Positions 22,792 through 33,587 of a DNA stretch of 64,000 nucleotides are shown piece by piece. Source of the stretch: Trichoderma breve (lineage: Eukaryota > Ascomycota > Sordariomycetes > Hypocreales > Hypocreaceae). The notes under the pieces were generated by a model that did no database searches, had not been told where the DNA came from, and saw only the letters and a list, made by a program, of their open reading frames with translations. The stretch covers positions 4,464,001 to 4,528,000 of the forward strand of contig NC_079234.1 in the NCBI RefSeq assembly GCF_028502605.1, in the 5' to 3' direction. Within the stretch, counting starts at the first letter, position 1. Every line of letters begins with the position of its first letter. The position numbers were made by a program, and so were the translations under genes.

Positions 22792-23719
22792 ATTAGCATT
22801 TACATCCAATTTTTTTCTCATTTGGCAGTTCTCTCCTGTCGTTTTATTTCATTACGGTTACGGCTGTTGGGCTTAGCGTCGATGGCATTGGAGGCGGGCT
22901 CGTACGAAGAGGTGTAAGGGATCAAATGCCCACGTTGCATGATACATTCTTCTCTCTTCACAACTCTTTGGAATCGATTTTTTTCAATACAAAAATGATG
23001 CTCGGGGTGTCTTGGGTAGGAAGTCAGGGCAGGGTCAGGCACGGCGCGGCGCGACGCGGGCGTTTTCTCGTTGAAAGCATCTAACCTCTCAACCTCTGGC
23101 GTGTTGAAATTTATATAGAAAAAACCCCCCTTCCCCCTTTCTATTATATATCTTTTTCGGTCACTACTGTCGGATCGCAGGCATCAGCAGGGAGGAGGGG
23201 AAACAGGCAAACCCAAAAAAAGGGGGAGGAGAGGAGGAGGAGGCCATTTTTCAGTATTTTTTTCAGCCACACCCTTGCCTGGTCTCTTGTCATGGTGGAT
23301 GGTCTGGAACTGCTGATTTTGTTGAAAAAAGGGGAGAGGAGGTAATCAATGTTGTTTCTCAGGGGATGCTCGATGCGTTACTTTATCATATTGTCTTTTT
23401 AGTTTATGTTACTCGGGAAGGGGGTGGGCGGCAGTACAGTAGAGCCATGTTTTTACGCGAGTTGGAATAGAATCAATCAATGAATGCAATGCGCAAAAGA
23501 CGTTTTTTTTTCAGCATTTTGCATTATCCATGAAGCTCGATCCACAGCCAAGTCCCTTTGTAGCCTTCTTGCTGGTAGCATTTCGACCAGTCCATCCCTA
23601 GATATCCAAACCATTCAATATCACCACCTACCCATGTCTTCTAACAATTACAACGTTCGTACATATAAATCATCAAAATATCCGAATCCAAAAATAAAAC
23701 CAAGTCTTCTCGCACCCCC
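22792..23719. other. Intergenic, convergent 3' ends of the mannosyltransferase gene and PEX4
   Basis: No gene seen. It contains A/G-rich and T-rich tracts (for example the purine run around 23,219-23,242) and is presumably 3' untranslated sequence. Confidence 0.5.
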
Positions 23720-24301
23720 TTATGGGCCATCATATCTCCCCTCCGGCTCCGAGCACCAATATTGCACCAGCTTTCGCGTCCCCAAAACATCGCCTCCTCT
23801 AAGCAGCGCCGCGACATCGACGTTGAGCGGGCTGTCCGTCTCGGGATAGCTTAGCAGCATGCGCACGGCGCGCACGCACTGCAGCACGCTGTACGTCGGC
23901 GTCCACTTGTCCTTGAGCAGGTCGAGGCAGATCTCACCCGACTGCAGCGCAATGTTGGGGTGCACAATGGTCGTCACGAAGCGCATCTTGGGCGGCTGCA
24001 AGGGATACTGCGCGGGGATTTGGATGTGTATGAGCCAGCGGCCCTCTATTCCAATCAAAAAGAATTAGCAAAAAGGATAGGAGAAAAAAGGAAATAACAA
24101 GGAAGAAGGGCACCGAGGAAAACACAAAGACTCACCATCGTAGCCCGACCCAATCTCCCTCCCGTTGATGACGGCCTCCCACTCGAATAAATCGTCCTCA
24201 TTGATCGGACCCAGCCTCTCCACGCCCTTTTCGTCCTTGCGCTCCTTGCGCCAGCTCTCAAGCTCCTTAATGAGTCGTTTCGCTCCGCTTCTTGCGCTCA
24301 T
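23720..24301 (-). CDS. PEX4: Peroxisomal ubiquitin-conjugating enzyme E2 (PEX4)
   Basis: This E2 ubiquitinates the import receptor PEX5 for recycling from the peroxisome membrane. Exons 24136-24301 and 23720-24045 flank a 90-bp intron (GTGAGT donor, TAG acceptor) and give 163 residues, the usual PEX4 length. The UBC fold is seen in order: KRLIKELESWRKE helix 1, the FEWEAVINGREIGSGYDEGRW strand region, YPLQPPKMRF, the HPN triad at about 84-86, and active-site Cys at about residue 95 in GEICLDLL. LKDKWTPTYSVLQCV then matches E2 helix 2, and ETDSPLNVDVAALLRGGD follows. The N-terminal RSGAKRLIKELE and the variable 30-45 region fit PEX4 better than UBC4/5. Confidence 0.88.
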
Positions 24302-24908
24302 TGTAAATGTTGCGTCGATGTGCTTGTCGCTACGTTTGGTGGTGTGAGTATAGACAAAAGGGGGTATCGCGTAGTGCTGGAAGAGTATCGCTTCGCTGTA
24401 GATGCAAAATAAAAATGGACGCGAACGAGAAACGCTCCTATGTAAAATACTATTAGGTATTACGGATATGGAAATGGAAACAATAACAAATAACAAGCTG
24501 CGAGGCTGGAGCTGGAGCTGATGGCAGGGATACGATGTCACCCGCAGCCGCGGTACAATGTTAGTCATCAAGCCGAGGGTGGGTATGGCGGCAGGTCTCC
24601 CGTTTCAGCTGCTCTTAGAGGCCGCCTATTGTTTACTCTGCGCTTTATAGATATGGATCATGAAAGGGTACGGAGTACTGCTATTCTAATACGAGGTAGA
24701 GCCAGGATTTGATTGTTCCATTGTGGTAACAAGAAAAACGGATGAATCAATGGATACATAGGTAGCATGGTAATCGCTTGTAATCTTCTTGTGCTGGCAA
24801 CATTCGCACGTATGGCAACGGGTATCCTGACACAAGTATATAGTATTCATCATGATAATGCGAGCCTATTAAATCAAACTTTTCGCAGGCGGAAACAATC
24901 AGACCGAA
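24302..24908. other. Intergenic, PEX4 promoter side
   Basis: About 600 bp with no convincing gene. It presumably holds the PEX4 promoter and the 3' untranslated region of the next minus-strand gene. Confidence 0.45.
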
Positions 24909-25847
24909 TCAACGCGCCTCGCCCTCTCTCCTCTTCCTTCGCACTCCCGTAGAAGTCCCTGATCCCGTAGTTGTCCTGCTCGATGTGGTCCTCCTGGCTG
25001 GCGCCGGCTCAATCCTCTTTCTTGTTGTTGAACGTGTGCGAGACGAGGCTTTTTCACGCCCAGGAGGAGACTCGGGTTCCACCTCGACCACTATCTCTTC
25101 TCTACCCTTGACAATTTGACTCGGGCTCTCGTCCGCCAGAGCTAGCTCTTCGCTGGTCTCCTCGGAACTTTGCCGCCTTGACGATCCTTGCTGGCTCCAG
25201 CCAGAGGTTGACCCGGGTCTGCCACGGCGTGACATGGAACTCAGGTCAGACTGACCAGAGCCATGGCGCTTGGGAGCATGTGAAGCACGAGGCCCAGCTG
25301 TTTGATACTGGAAGGGGTCTTTTGATATGTCCTCATGGATGCTGGATGGTCGAGATGTAGAAATGCCAGACTTTGGCCGAGGACGCGAGCTGGAGGGAGG
25401 GGGAAAGTAGCCCATCTGAGGAGAGGCCTCGTCTTCTTCAAGTGCGTCGCTCCCGGAAGGCTGTCTTGACAGGGAGCCGGAGCCGGAAGCTTGGCGTGAA
25501 ACTGACAGTCGAGCCATTGACTCAAACTGAGCAAGCGGTATAGCCACACGCTCCTGACGCCGCCTGCGGTTTCTTCGCTCCTCCTCCTCCATGCGCCGCT
25601 GCCTCCGCTCGAGGGCCGCAACCTCTTCCTTGCTCAGTCGTACGTCAGTCCGGCCCTTGGCTTGAGCCTTTTCGATCCGATAGAGCGCCTTTTGCACCAA
25701 AGCCTCTTCCTTGTCATCCTCGTCTTGCTCGCCATCATCCGAGTAGTCCTCGTCGTAGCTATCACCAGATGAACTACCCTCTTCGTCTTCCGTGTCATAC
25801 CGCCGGTGCTTGCGGCGTACCATGCCATTTTCTCTATTTCCTTCCAT
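24909..25847 (-). CDS. Charged, low-complexity fungal protein of unknown function
   Basis: Not recognised. From the first in-frame ATG (25847) it is 312 residues. The N-terminus is acidic (HRRYDTEDEEGSSSGDSYDE, then DDGEQDEDDKEE). Next is a helix, ALVQKALYRIEKAQAKGRTD, with a very Arg/Glu-rich coiled region (RRQRRMEEEERRNRRRRQER). The rest is Ser/Pro/Arg-rich and probably disordered, with a basic tail (RRKRREGEAR). The frame is open for 51 more codons upstream, to about 26000, and reads like protein (GRPRAPKFAPQWGRPSRRG) but has no ATG. That extension overlaps the 3' end of the PRA1 gene. The real N-terminus is therefore unsettled. Confidence 0.7.
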   Translation of the reverse strand: MEGNRENGMVRRKHRRYDTEDEEGSSSGDSYDEDYSDDGEQDEDDKEEALVQKALYRIEKAQAKGRTDVRLSKEEVAALERRQRRMEEEERRNRRRRQERVAIPLAQFESMARLSVSRQASGSGSLSRQPSGSDALEEDEASPQMGYFPPPSSSRPRPKSGISTSRPSSIHEDISKDPFQYQTAGPRASHAPKRHGSGQSDLSSMSRRGRPGSTSGWSQQGSSRRQSSEETSEELALADESPSQIVKGREEIVVEVEPESPPGREKASSRTRSTTRKRIEPAPARRTTSSRTTTGSGTSTGVRRKRREGEAR

Positions 25848-25978
25848 ACCATCATCGTCCGACACCAACTCTTCAACCCTGCCTCCGTATTGCGCAGCAT
25901 CCCCACTTGTTTCCCTCCGCCCGCGCCGCGATGGTCTTCCCCATTGGGGCGCAAATTTGGGAGCTCGCGGCCGACCAT

Positions 25979-26565
25979 TTAGACCGCCTCCCCGGAAAAA
26001 GCCTCATCGATAGGCTTGTCCATGAAACTTGCGTGACCCTAGATCCAATTAGCATGTCGAGGTCGCTAAATAAGGTTCTCGTATTACTACTTACAAGAAT
26101 ACTTGCGCCGCTAGCTCCAATGAGCCACAGCAAGGTTGAGAATGGAGAGGCAATGAGACCAATGGGAATGCTGACAACCAGCAATCCAGTCCAAAGCTGG
26201 GAAGTAGTCGCCTTGAAGGTTCCAATCTCGAGGTCTCGGCCGTCGAGCTTGCTGATCAAGAACATGCCTCCAATCACAAAGATGATGTCGAAGAGCAGAA
26301 GCCAGTTGGTCAGCAGAGCGTAGATGCTGAGCATGAGGAAGAGGACGGCATAGTTGCTCGAGAAGTGGCCCAGGTTGTAGTTGACGCGGGACTGCACCTC
26401 AGCAAAGTTGGCCGGCTTGGACAGGCGCTTGAAGTCGAAGAACTCGGAAATTGGGCGCAGATTGGAGAAGCGGCCGCTCAGAGGTCCCGCGCGGAGGCCC
26501 TGGAAGCGCTCTCCAAGGTTGAGGCGGGACGTGATGAGATCGAGGGGAATCTGGATGCGAGACAT
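25979..26565 (-). CDS. PRA1/YIP3-family prenylated Rab acceptor (membrane protein)
   Basis: PRA1 proteins sit in ER/Golgi membranes and bind prenylated Rab GTPases. Exons 26095-26565 and 25979-26038 flank a 56-bp intron (GTAAGT, TGCTAAT branch, TAG) and give 176 residues. The N-terminal RPISEFFDFKRLSKP and QSRVNYNLGHFSSNY are family signatures. Two hydrophobic hairpins follow (about residues 68-98 and 117-158: AVLFLMLSIYALLTNWLLLF and LWTGLLVVSIPIGLIASPFS). The spliced tail GHASFMDKPIDEAFSGEAV is typical of the family. The stop codon TAA is directly followed by ATG. Reading through the intron instead gives a nonsense tail. Confidence 0.9.
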
Positions 26566-28921
26566 GTTGGATGGATGTTTGCTGTTCTTGTCCTTGTCTA
26601 GACACTGAAATTGTCTGTATATATAATCTGCGCGTGGGTGCGAGGAGCGATCAGGCAACAGCAACTGTTGATGCCACGGTAATCCGATATTTGGTGATGC
26701 AAGGAGCTTGGATATGCGGCTAGAGAAAAGAGGACCCCAGTTAGCGAACGGCACTTGGTAATATCGCAAGGCTTGCGTGGCCGGGTACCGAATCCAAAAG
26801 ACGGTTGCGTCAAGGCGGTGATGCCGCTATCAATTGAATTGCAGAAGCCTAGATTCCCGTGCCAAAGAAGAACAGTAAATACATACCAGAGCTGAAAGGC
26901 GCAGGTCCCTTGAAGCTGGTCGAGAACGCGGCTGGTGTATGTTTCCTTTTGGTTTAAAAGGAGTAAAAAATGTCGATCTCTAATTTTTTTTTTAGAGTTC
27001 GGAGGTTCCTGAATGCCAGGGGGTGCGAATACGTGGCAAATGGAAGCCAGAGATACGAGTGCTAGTACGTACTGCCTCAGCCACCCAAAATGTCTGTTTT
27101 GGGCAAAGCCGGGCTATTCTAGGAATCACATGTGAGTTAGAGAGCCGCACTCTGAAGGAGCCATTGAGGTCAAGACAGAAGAGAGGAAGAAGATGTTCAA
27201 AGGGATTCCAATGCGCCTGAATCCAATTCCTTTTTAGGGGTTTCAGGCTTCTTTTTGTTTTTTCGAGTCACCGACCAGCAAGACAAGACGCGAGATTCAG
27301 TCATTACGGCACAAAGTCGCATGCACGTACCTAGAGTGTCCCCGCAACCCCTCCTCAGGAAGCGCAGACCGCCACCTGATGGACTCGTCGTCTTCTATTT
27401 CCTCCTCAGGCTGAGAAAGGAAAGACGAAGAAGAGAAATGGGGAAGAAAAAAAGAAAGAAGAGAAAGGAAGGGGAAGAGAGAGAAAAAGAAGAGAAGAAA
27501 AAGAGGAGGGGACAAGCGACGTGACAGAATGGATCCGTGGGCAATCGGGCAGCTACAGGCTACAGACCGGACTCTTACCAGCAAATGTTACATGTACTGC
27601 ACTGCTACACTCTTATCCACCCCGGTGCAGCAACAGGTCACCGCTCTCTGGCTCCCGGTCAGCGAATGAGGTTGCAGACCAGCTGTCTCGCAGAAGAGAC
27701 TAAAAGCAGACCATGTCTTATATTGTTTAGCACTTGAACCTGTAAGATGGTGGTGTAATGGCAACATATCCGGGGCCTTACCTACCTGTAGTGCTCTAGT
27801 AGCAAGATCTCGGGTACCACTAAGATATTTCTAGCGCCTCTAGTTCTTGATCCGACTTCTGCGACAATGCGGTGAACACCGGCTACCTCGTATGCTAAAC
27901 TACTAGGTAGTAGATCTTGATGAATTTTCTTTCTAGATGATTCTTCTATCCCCCGAGTATCCGAACATCGAGGTTGAGATGCAACACCCCATCACGCATG
28001 TCTGTCTGATGCGAACGTGCCCACATGCCATGAATGCAATGGTGGGAACATGAACACAGCTTGGGCACCCATTAAAGCATGAGTACCTAATGAAGAGCAT
28101 GCAATCCTCATTTGTCTGCTGCACTCTTAGATCGCAGTAGCAATGCTTTTATATAGGTTACTAACGCACCTGGTCACATTGGATATGGTGTCAGAGAGCT
28201 TGCCTATGAAACTGGTGTATTCTCTGCACGGACCTTTTCGTCCATGCACGCATCTTCCCTCTCGTGGCCAGCGGAAGGAACGATTCGGCCCAGTAGATGA
28301 CTGTGACGTCTTCCTCCCTTCTGCCACACGCTCTCGTAGATTTGTACCTGTGTGTAGTAGAGACTTCTGAACAGCTTCAATTACGCCTCAGAGGAGGATC
28401 ATCGACTAGCCCTCTAAGTACCCAGTACGAACCTGAGCAGGTAGCCATCCTCATCACGTAGCATCAGCATAAAGTCGCCGAAAGCAAGCAAGAATACACG
28501 CCCTGTTGCTCCAACTCTAACCTGCACACCCAAAACGACACACAGACCCCCTTTCTAAAATATCAGGATACAGGAACCAGATGCATGGTTGGGACCGTAC
28601 CGTGACGGCCACCATGAGGATCTGCCTAGAGACGCACCGCCGCAGTCTGTGTCGTATATTAAGATCCCTTAAAAACACTCTTGCTTTCTGGAGGCCAATA
28701 TGAAGATCAAGTGTTTCGGCTAGTATTATACACTGCGCATATTATTCATAGATACACAAAGTAGAAAAAAAAGGCGTGGACCCAACGCACAACCAGTTGA
28801 TGCTCTCACTATGCCAGACCTGCCGTTCAAAGATGGGGTATATCGCAAACAAAAAGAAACAAAAAGCGACTGAGATGAACAAAGAAGAAAAGAACATCGT
28901 AAAAAAAGAGAGCCGAACAGA
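26566..28921. other. 2.4-kb intergenic region with no supported gene
   Basis: A purine-rich run (about 27,415-27,520, mostly A and G) produces artificial Lys/Glu/Arg frames. Several TAGGTA/TACCTA-type motifs and AT-rich stretches occur (27,780-27,910). I see no RNA gene or protein-like frame. The left part presumably includes the PRA1 promoter and the right end the ELMO 3' untranslated region. Confidence 0.5.
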
Positions 28922-31045
28922 TTAGACCTCATAGAAGTAGTCCTCATCGAGCCCCTCTCGGCTTGGCACGATCCCACCTCCGACAGGGGCTTCATCCATC
29001 CTCACGTTGAGCAGCCGAATCTTCAGTCCATATCCGCCCACCAGATTGACCAGTTTGCTCGTCTCGGCCGTAATCGGAGCCTGGTTGAGTATCATCAGCA
29101 TGCCATCGAGCCACTCCGAGGCCACGCTATGGCTGGTGGGCCAAAGAGCCAAAATTGGCTGTTCCTTTGCATCCGCATTGCCAGTCACAGCATCGGCAGG
29201 GTTAACGAAGCTGTAGATGGTAATCTTGGTTGTCGACTTCTCTCCACCGCTGGTGATGTTTTGGATGGTTGCCCCGCTAGCCGTCGTCTTGGAGTCGTCG
29301 GTAGACGCAGAGACATTGGATACGACAGAGCTTATAGTGGTGAGATCAATCTTCTCCTGCAGGCTATTCAGGCCAGGATCTTGCGCCATCTGCTTTTCAA
29401 AATCGGTGTAGTGCAAATATCGGCGGTTGTGAGACAGTTTGGCGAACCTCCACGGCTTCTTCTCTCCTGTCTCATCCCTCTGTGAAGCAGGCCGATGGAA
29501 CCAAGCACCCTGGAGCAGGCACCGAACCCTCTGCTCCTTGACAAACTGCAGGGCCTCCTGCTTCAAGACATCTCGCACTTGGTAGAGATGCTTGCCCCAC
29601 GTTTCCTCAAATGACATCTCAAGCAGCTCCATCTGGAGCTCCCGCAGTCTAGCTATGTCGTATTCTTGTAATTCGTCCTCCACCTCCATAACATCGCTCG
29701 TCCGGGGAGATTGGCCAGCAACCCGCTCTATCAGGATACGCACCAGCTCTGCCACCTTTTCAAAGTCTTCCTGTACGGCACCAGTAGCTTTCCAGACACG
29801 AAAGAAAGCATGCAGCCCCGCAATATGTAGTCGGGGCCACTGCAACAGTAGTGGTCGAAACACCCTGTCATAGTCCTTGGTATCGACTCCCTGATATCCC
29901 TTCATGTCCTCCATATCAGCCTTATCCACGTCAAAATGCTCATAGAGCATCATCGTCACGGCCAAGCTCGCACGGGCAATTGGACAGCGTTCATGCAATG
30001 GCTTTGTGGCCTGTTCTAACAGCAGCTTTTGAAATCGGTCCTCATTCTTGCGCACGTAGTCGGTCAAATCCATCATGCCGAGATATCCAGTCACGTCAAA
30101 GTCTTGGGCAGGGCTCTCCGTCTCGAAACCCAATCTCCTCCATTTCTCTGGGTTGTGTTTCCTCCCATCCTTCCTGGTTGCAGTCGTGTCTCCTGATCCC
30201 TCTCTGACATGGCCATTTGTTGTAGATCGGTCTGGTGCACTCGACAGATGAAGACTCTTGAGCGACCGCCTGTGCTCTGGTCGTTCTAGATCCACCCTGA
30301 CGTCCCTCCACTTTCTGAGCACGACTTTGTTCAAGTTCTGAAACTCTAGTGCAGGGTGTGCGAGATCTTGAAGACCGGAACCTTGCATCAGCTTGTAAAC
30401 CGCTTTGATCAAGCCTAGGTCTTGCAACCGCTTCATGAGCTTGGGCCACTCTTCGCCAGCACCCTTTCCATTCCCGCTTGCCATGACGCTCTTAGTCGAC
30501 AAGGCATCTCGAATTAGGGCGTTGACCAGCATAAGAGCGTTCGCACAAAGGGCATGGTCGGCACTATTGAGCTGCTGCACGACAACGTCGAAAAACTGCG
30601 GGTACACGGCCACGGCCGGCTTCAGCGCCCGAAACCCAAAGGCTCCGTGGTCTTGAGTCGGTGACTCGGGACTGCTCGACTGAGAATGTCCCACAAGGGC
30701 AACGAGAATCGACATTGCACCCCTAAGGATATTAACCAGGGGATTCGTCACAATCAATTCCACAATGCGCTCCACCAACTCGCTCGCGGTCGGCCCTTCG
30801 AAAATGTCCCAGCCCATGTCGACCTCGAGCAGCCTCGTCAGGCTCTGGAGCGAGTAGGCGAGAGTGTTGCCGCCGGAGCCCATGATGAGGCGCCGCAGGA
30901 TGACGAGACCGCCAGAGGAGATGAAGACGTCGGCGAAGGCGGGATCGTTGATGGACGACTGGAGCTTGAAGACGGCCATCTTACGGGCCGCATCTTCGGG
31001 GCTCGCCAAGCGAGAGAGCAGCGCGGGGATGTCTGCTTGATCCAT
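28922..31045 (-). CDS. ELMO/CED-12-domain protein with PH domain (Rac-activation adaptor)
   Basis: ELMO proteins pair with DOCK-type exchange factors to activate Rac for polarised growth. The intronless frame gives 707 residues, the typical ELMO length. Residues 1-200 form armadillo-like helical repeats (ISSGGLVILRRLIMGSGG, SLQSLTRLLEVDMGWD, LRGAMSILVALVG). The ELMO domain at about 340-470 is marked by HERCPIARASLAVTMMLYEH and FRPLLLQWPRLHIAGLHAFF, then FRVWKATGAVQEDFEKVAEL. A split PH-like domain at about 530-680 starts VRCLLQGAWFHRPA and includes PWRFAKLSHNRRYLHYTDFE. It ends in a Pro-poor acidic tail (GLDEDYFYEV). It is the last conserved gene before the AT-rich accessory block. Confidence 0.88.
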   Translation of the reverse strand: MDQADIPALLSRLASPEDAARKMAVFKLQSSINDPAFADVFISSGGLVILRRLIMGSGGNTLAYSLQSLTRLLEVDMGWDIFEGPTASELVERIVELIVTNPLVNILRGAMSILVALVGHSQSSSPESPTQDHGAFGFRALKPAVAVYPQFFDVVVQQLNSADHALCANALMLVNALIRDALSTKSVMASGNGKGAGEEWPKLMKRLQDLGLIKAVYKLMQGSGLQDLAHPALEFQNLNKVVLRKWRDVRVDLERPEHRRSLKSLHLSSAPDRSTTNGHVREGSGDTTATRKDGRKHNPEKWRRLGFETESPAQDFDVTGYLGMMDLTDYVRKNEDRFQKLLLEQATKPLHERCPIARASLAVTMMLYEHFDVDKADMEDMKGYQGVDTKDYDRVFRPLLLQWPRLHIAGLHAFFRVWKATGAVQEDFEKVAELVRILIERVAGQSPRTSDVMEVEDELQEYDIARLRELQMELLEMSFEETWGKHLYQVRDVLKQEALQFVKEQRVRCLLQGAWFHRPASQRDETGEKKPWRFAKLSHNRRYLHYTDFEKQMAQDPGLNSLQEKIDLTTISSVVSNVSASTDDSKTTASGATIQNITSGGEKSTTKITIYSFVNPADAVTGNADAKEQPILALWPTSHSVASEWLDGMLMILNQAPITAETSKLVNLVGGYGLKIRLLNVRMDEAPVGGGIVPSREGLDEDYFYEV

Positions 31046-31718
31046 GGTGCCGATTTCGTGAGGATATCTGAGAGAAGAAGAGAGAAGATTAGATTCACCA
31101 AACGCACGTGTCTTGGTGATGGTGCGTTGATGATAAAGTCATTGCTTTGTTTGGGAAACAAGGGCGGAAATGGGCGAGAATCAAACGATTGGGAAAGCGA
31201 TTCGTGTACGGTGATTTCGTATGGTGAAGAGTCGAGTCTCCAACGTCAGGGGATGATTAAAGGCATCGCCCAATTGAGTATAGCACCGTGATAGCTTTCT
31301 GCAGGTCCCCCAGGTTAGTGCCAATTTCAGGTAGGCGCGTCGGGGCGCGTTTCTGCAGCCCTTCCAAAAGAGTCTCGACTAAAATATCAGGGCTACTTTT
31401 CCATGCTCCATATACTAGTCTACAAGACTTAGCCTGGACACAAACATCAACTTTGCAGACACAATGGACAAGTAAATGTATGTTATAGCTAGTTTGAAGT
31501 AATGAATCCCAGATTGAATTATGCTACATCAAGTACAAAGCTGTTTAAGGACCTCTCACGGAAGATTTACAGACTAGACTAGGTACGTTGTTACCGAAGT
31601 GTCTAGCGGCTGATAACGCAGCTTAACATCGCGTGGAGACTGAGTTGGCTGCCTTAATGTTCTCAGGTACTCTACATGTAGGTATGCAAAACAATTCGTT
31701 CACTCATCATCATCATCA
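31046..31718. other. Intergenic at the left edge of the accessory block
   Basis: No gene seen. It holds the presumed ELMO promoter, then sequence turning AT-rich. A run of TCA/ATC triplets (about 31,702-31,720) abuts the next gene's stop codon. Confidence 0.45.
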
Positions 31719-33060
31719 TCAATCATCCTCCTCCTCATACTCAGGCTCGCGCTCAGGGAGTTTTCCTTCAGGAATTGCCCTGAAACTGTGATCAGGATCA
31801 TGCATGGTCTTCGCTGTCCAATAACACTTGAAACAGAAGTTAAAATCGACGCAATTCTCACACTGCCACCGCACCACAATTATAAGCTACAATATGTGTC
31901 AGTATAAATCTGCTAATCGGCGTATATGACTTACTGAGAGGAAGCAGGCATCGGCTTCTAAAAGCTTGGTGTTATTAGCAGTTCTAGATCAATATTTCAG
32001 ACGTCTTTTTGTAGTAGCCAACTCTTACCTGCGTTTAAGCCACTAGCGATAGCAAAGAAAATATGCCCGTCTTTGAGGGACTTGAATAGTTCCTTGTGTC
32101 TAAACTGTTTCGGCATATTAATCGCATGAACTAGGCCTGCCGTCGTCAAGTAACGGCTCATTGCCTGCCAGAGATATTACGTTTCGCCAGCCACAAGAAC
32201 CAAAACACATAGAAAGCGACCTATGGAATAAGCATCCTTCATTTCATCGTGAGGAAGTTGGTAGACATTGATGATGCATCGCCGTGCATTGATTTTGATG
32301 AATTCGCTCCAAAGATCTTCAAGAGAAGCTAAGAGTTGTCCGAGCTGAGTGGCCAAATCCTTCGGTGGAGACGGCAATGGGGACGAAAATAGAACATTCA
32401 AGAGTAAGTTCACCCAGCGAATAGAACGTGAAGCTTGATGAAGCATATAAACAAAAACCCGTGTTACTGTCAAAACATAAATGAACACAAGAGACGCAGG
32501 TAGATTAACTAGTCAAGTACAATCCTACGAGATACTGGAGTATGTTGCATCATTCTCGCTATGACAAGAGTCTGGAGATATGCAAGAGACATAACGCTTA
32601 TCTAGCAAGTAAGGCCTAACCTAATTGCTTTTTCTCATGATTCTTACACTGAAAGTATATGTAAAAAAAACATATTAGTACTTTTCGGTTCTGCCATAGC
32701 CAATCATTGCTTACTTATAAGAAGAACCTGAGCTCATCGTACCTAGATCTTATGCGCTGAAGACCCTTTAGGAGTGCGCTAGAAGCCTGAGTTAAGTCAC
32801 CGACTAAAAGGCAATCAACTGTATTGTTAACTTTGGAATTGAATTCCATGATGTGTGACTTAGTTTGGTTGTGAAGATGTTCAAGTCCCGCAGTCTCATT
32901 AATCGAGTCGACCATCCAATACTCACGCTGGTCTTGTCCCGTTTCGTGGACTACGATGATGCTACTCCGACTGATTAAGAGTAATAGGTAGGTAGAAAAA
33001 GTTTGGGGAGAATGCATATTGACGTATTCATACTCAAAGTCAGGAGAACTGAAGCCATCC
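31719..33060 (-). CDS. Putative multi-exon gene ending in a ZZ-like zinc-binding segment, structure unresolved
   Basis: Not confidently assignable. Three exons at the 3' end join in phase: about 32029-32148, 31935-31957 and 31719-31886 (introns 71 and 48 bp). They encode YLTTAGLVHAINMPKQFR and SLKDGHIFFAIASGLNAEAD. Then comes a Cys/His cluster, RWQCENCVDFNFCFKCYW plus HDPDH, resembling the second half of a ZZ zinc finger. The end is acidic (EPEYEEEDD). Protein-like frames upstream (32177-32400, with ATQLGQLLASLEDLWSEF; 32715-33000, with HLHNQTKSHIMEFNSKV) probably belong to the same gene, but I cannot join them in a single phase. The gene may be degenerate. It lies head-to-head with the S8 protease gene. 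Confidence 0.4.
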
Positions 33061-33080
33061 TCGGGAATATTTTCCACCTT

Positions 33081-33113
33081 CCCCCCCCCCCCCCCACACA
33101 CACACACACACAC
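33081..33113. repeat. C15 homopolymer followed by (AC)9 microsatellite
   Basis: Fifteen C residues at 33081-33095 are followed by nine AC units at 33096-33113. The repeat sits near the presumed 5' end of the minus-strand ZZ-like gene, about 475 bp upstream of the S8 gene ATG. Confidence 0.95.
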
Positions 33114-33587
33114 GTAAGTGTTAGGCTCATTTTCGCTCTTCGGTATGCTGGTATTCGAAATTTATCGGGGTAATGATATATTTCGATAGAGATCACTTAA
33201 TAATCTTTTCAAGTTCTTCTCTTTGAAGCGATAGACATAGAATGGTAATGCTTCGCTTGCTCTTTGAGCTGCCGGAGACAGAGCGGGGAAGATACGCGAG
33301 GAACCCTGACGGGATAAAGACATATGTGGTACAGAGCATACCACATATATACGAAAGACGTGCACTCCGTACAGATGGTATATATTACAATTCGTTTACG
33401 TGTACCTATAATATACCCTGTTTGTGGTCACACTGGACCACCTTCACCGTCCTCTGGTCCCCGCCATAAAGAACACAAGGCCAGCAGCCTGGCGTTATAT
33501 TTCTCCCAACATATTTCGACTTTATTTTCTCTTGACTGAAGCATCAAAAGATCTACTAGCTGCCTACATCGTTCAAAGCACGGAACT

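Noticed and set aside
27255..27584. Lys/Glu-rich frames on both strands
   Set aside because: They are products of a purine-rich tract, with no conserved or domain-like sequence.
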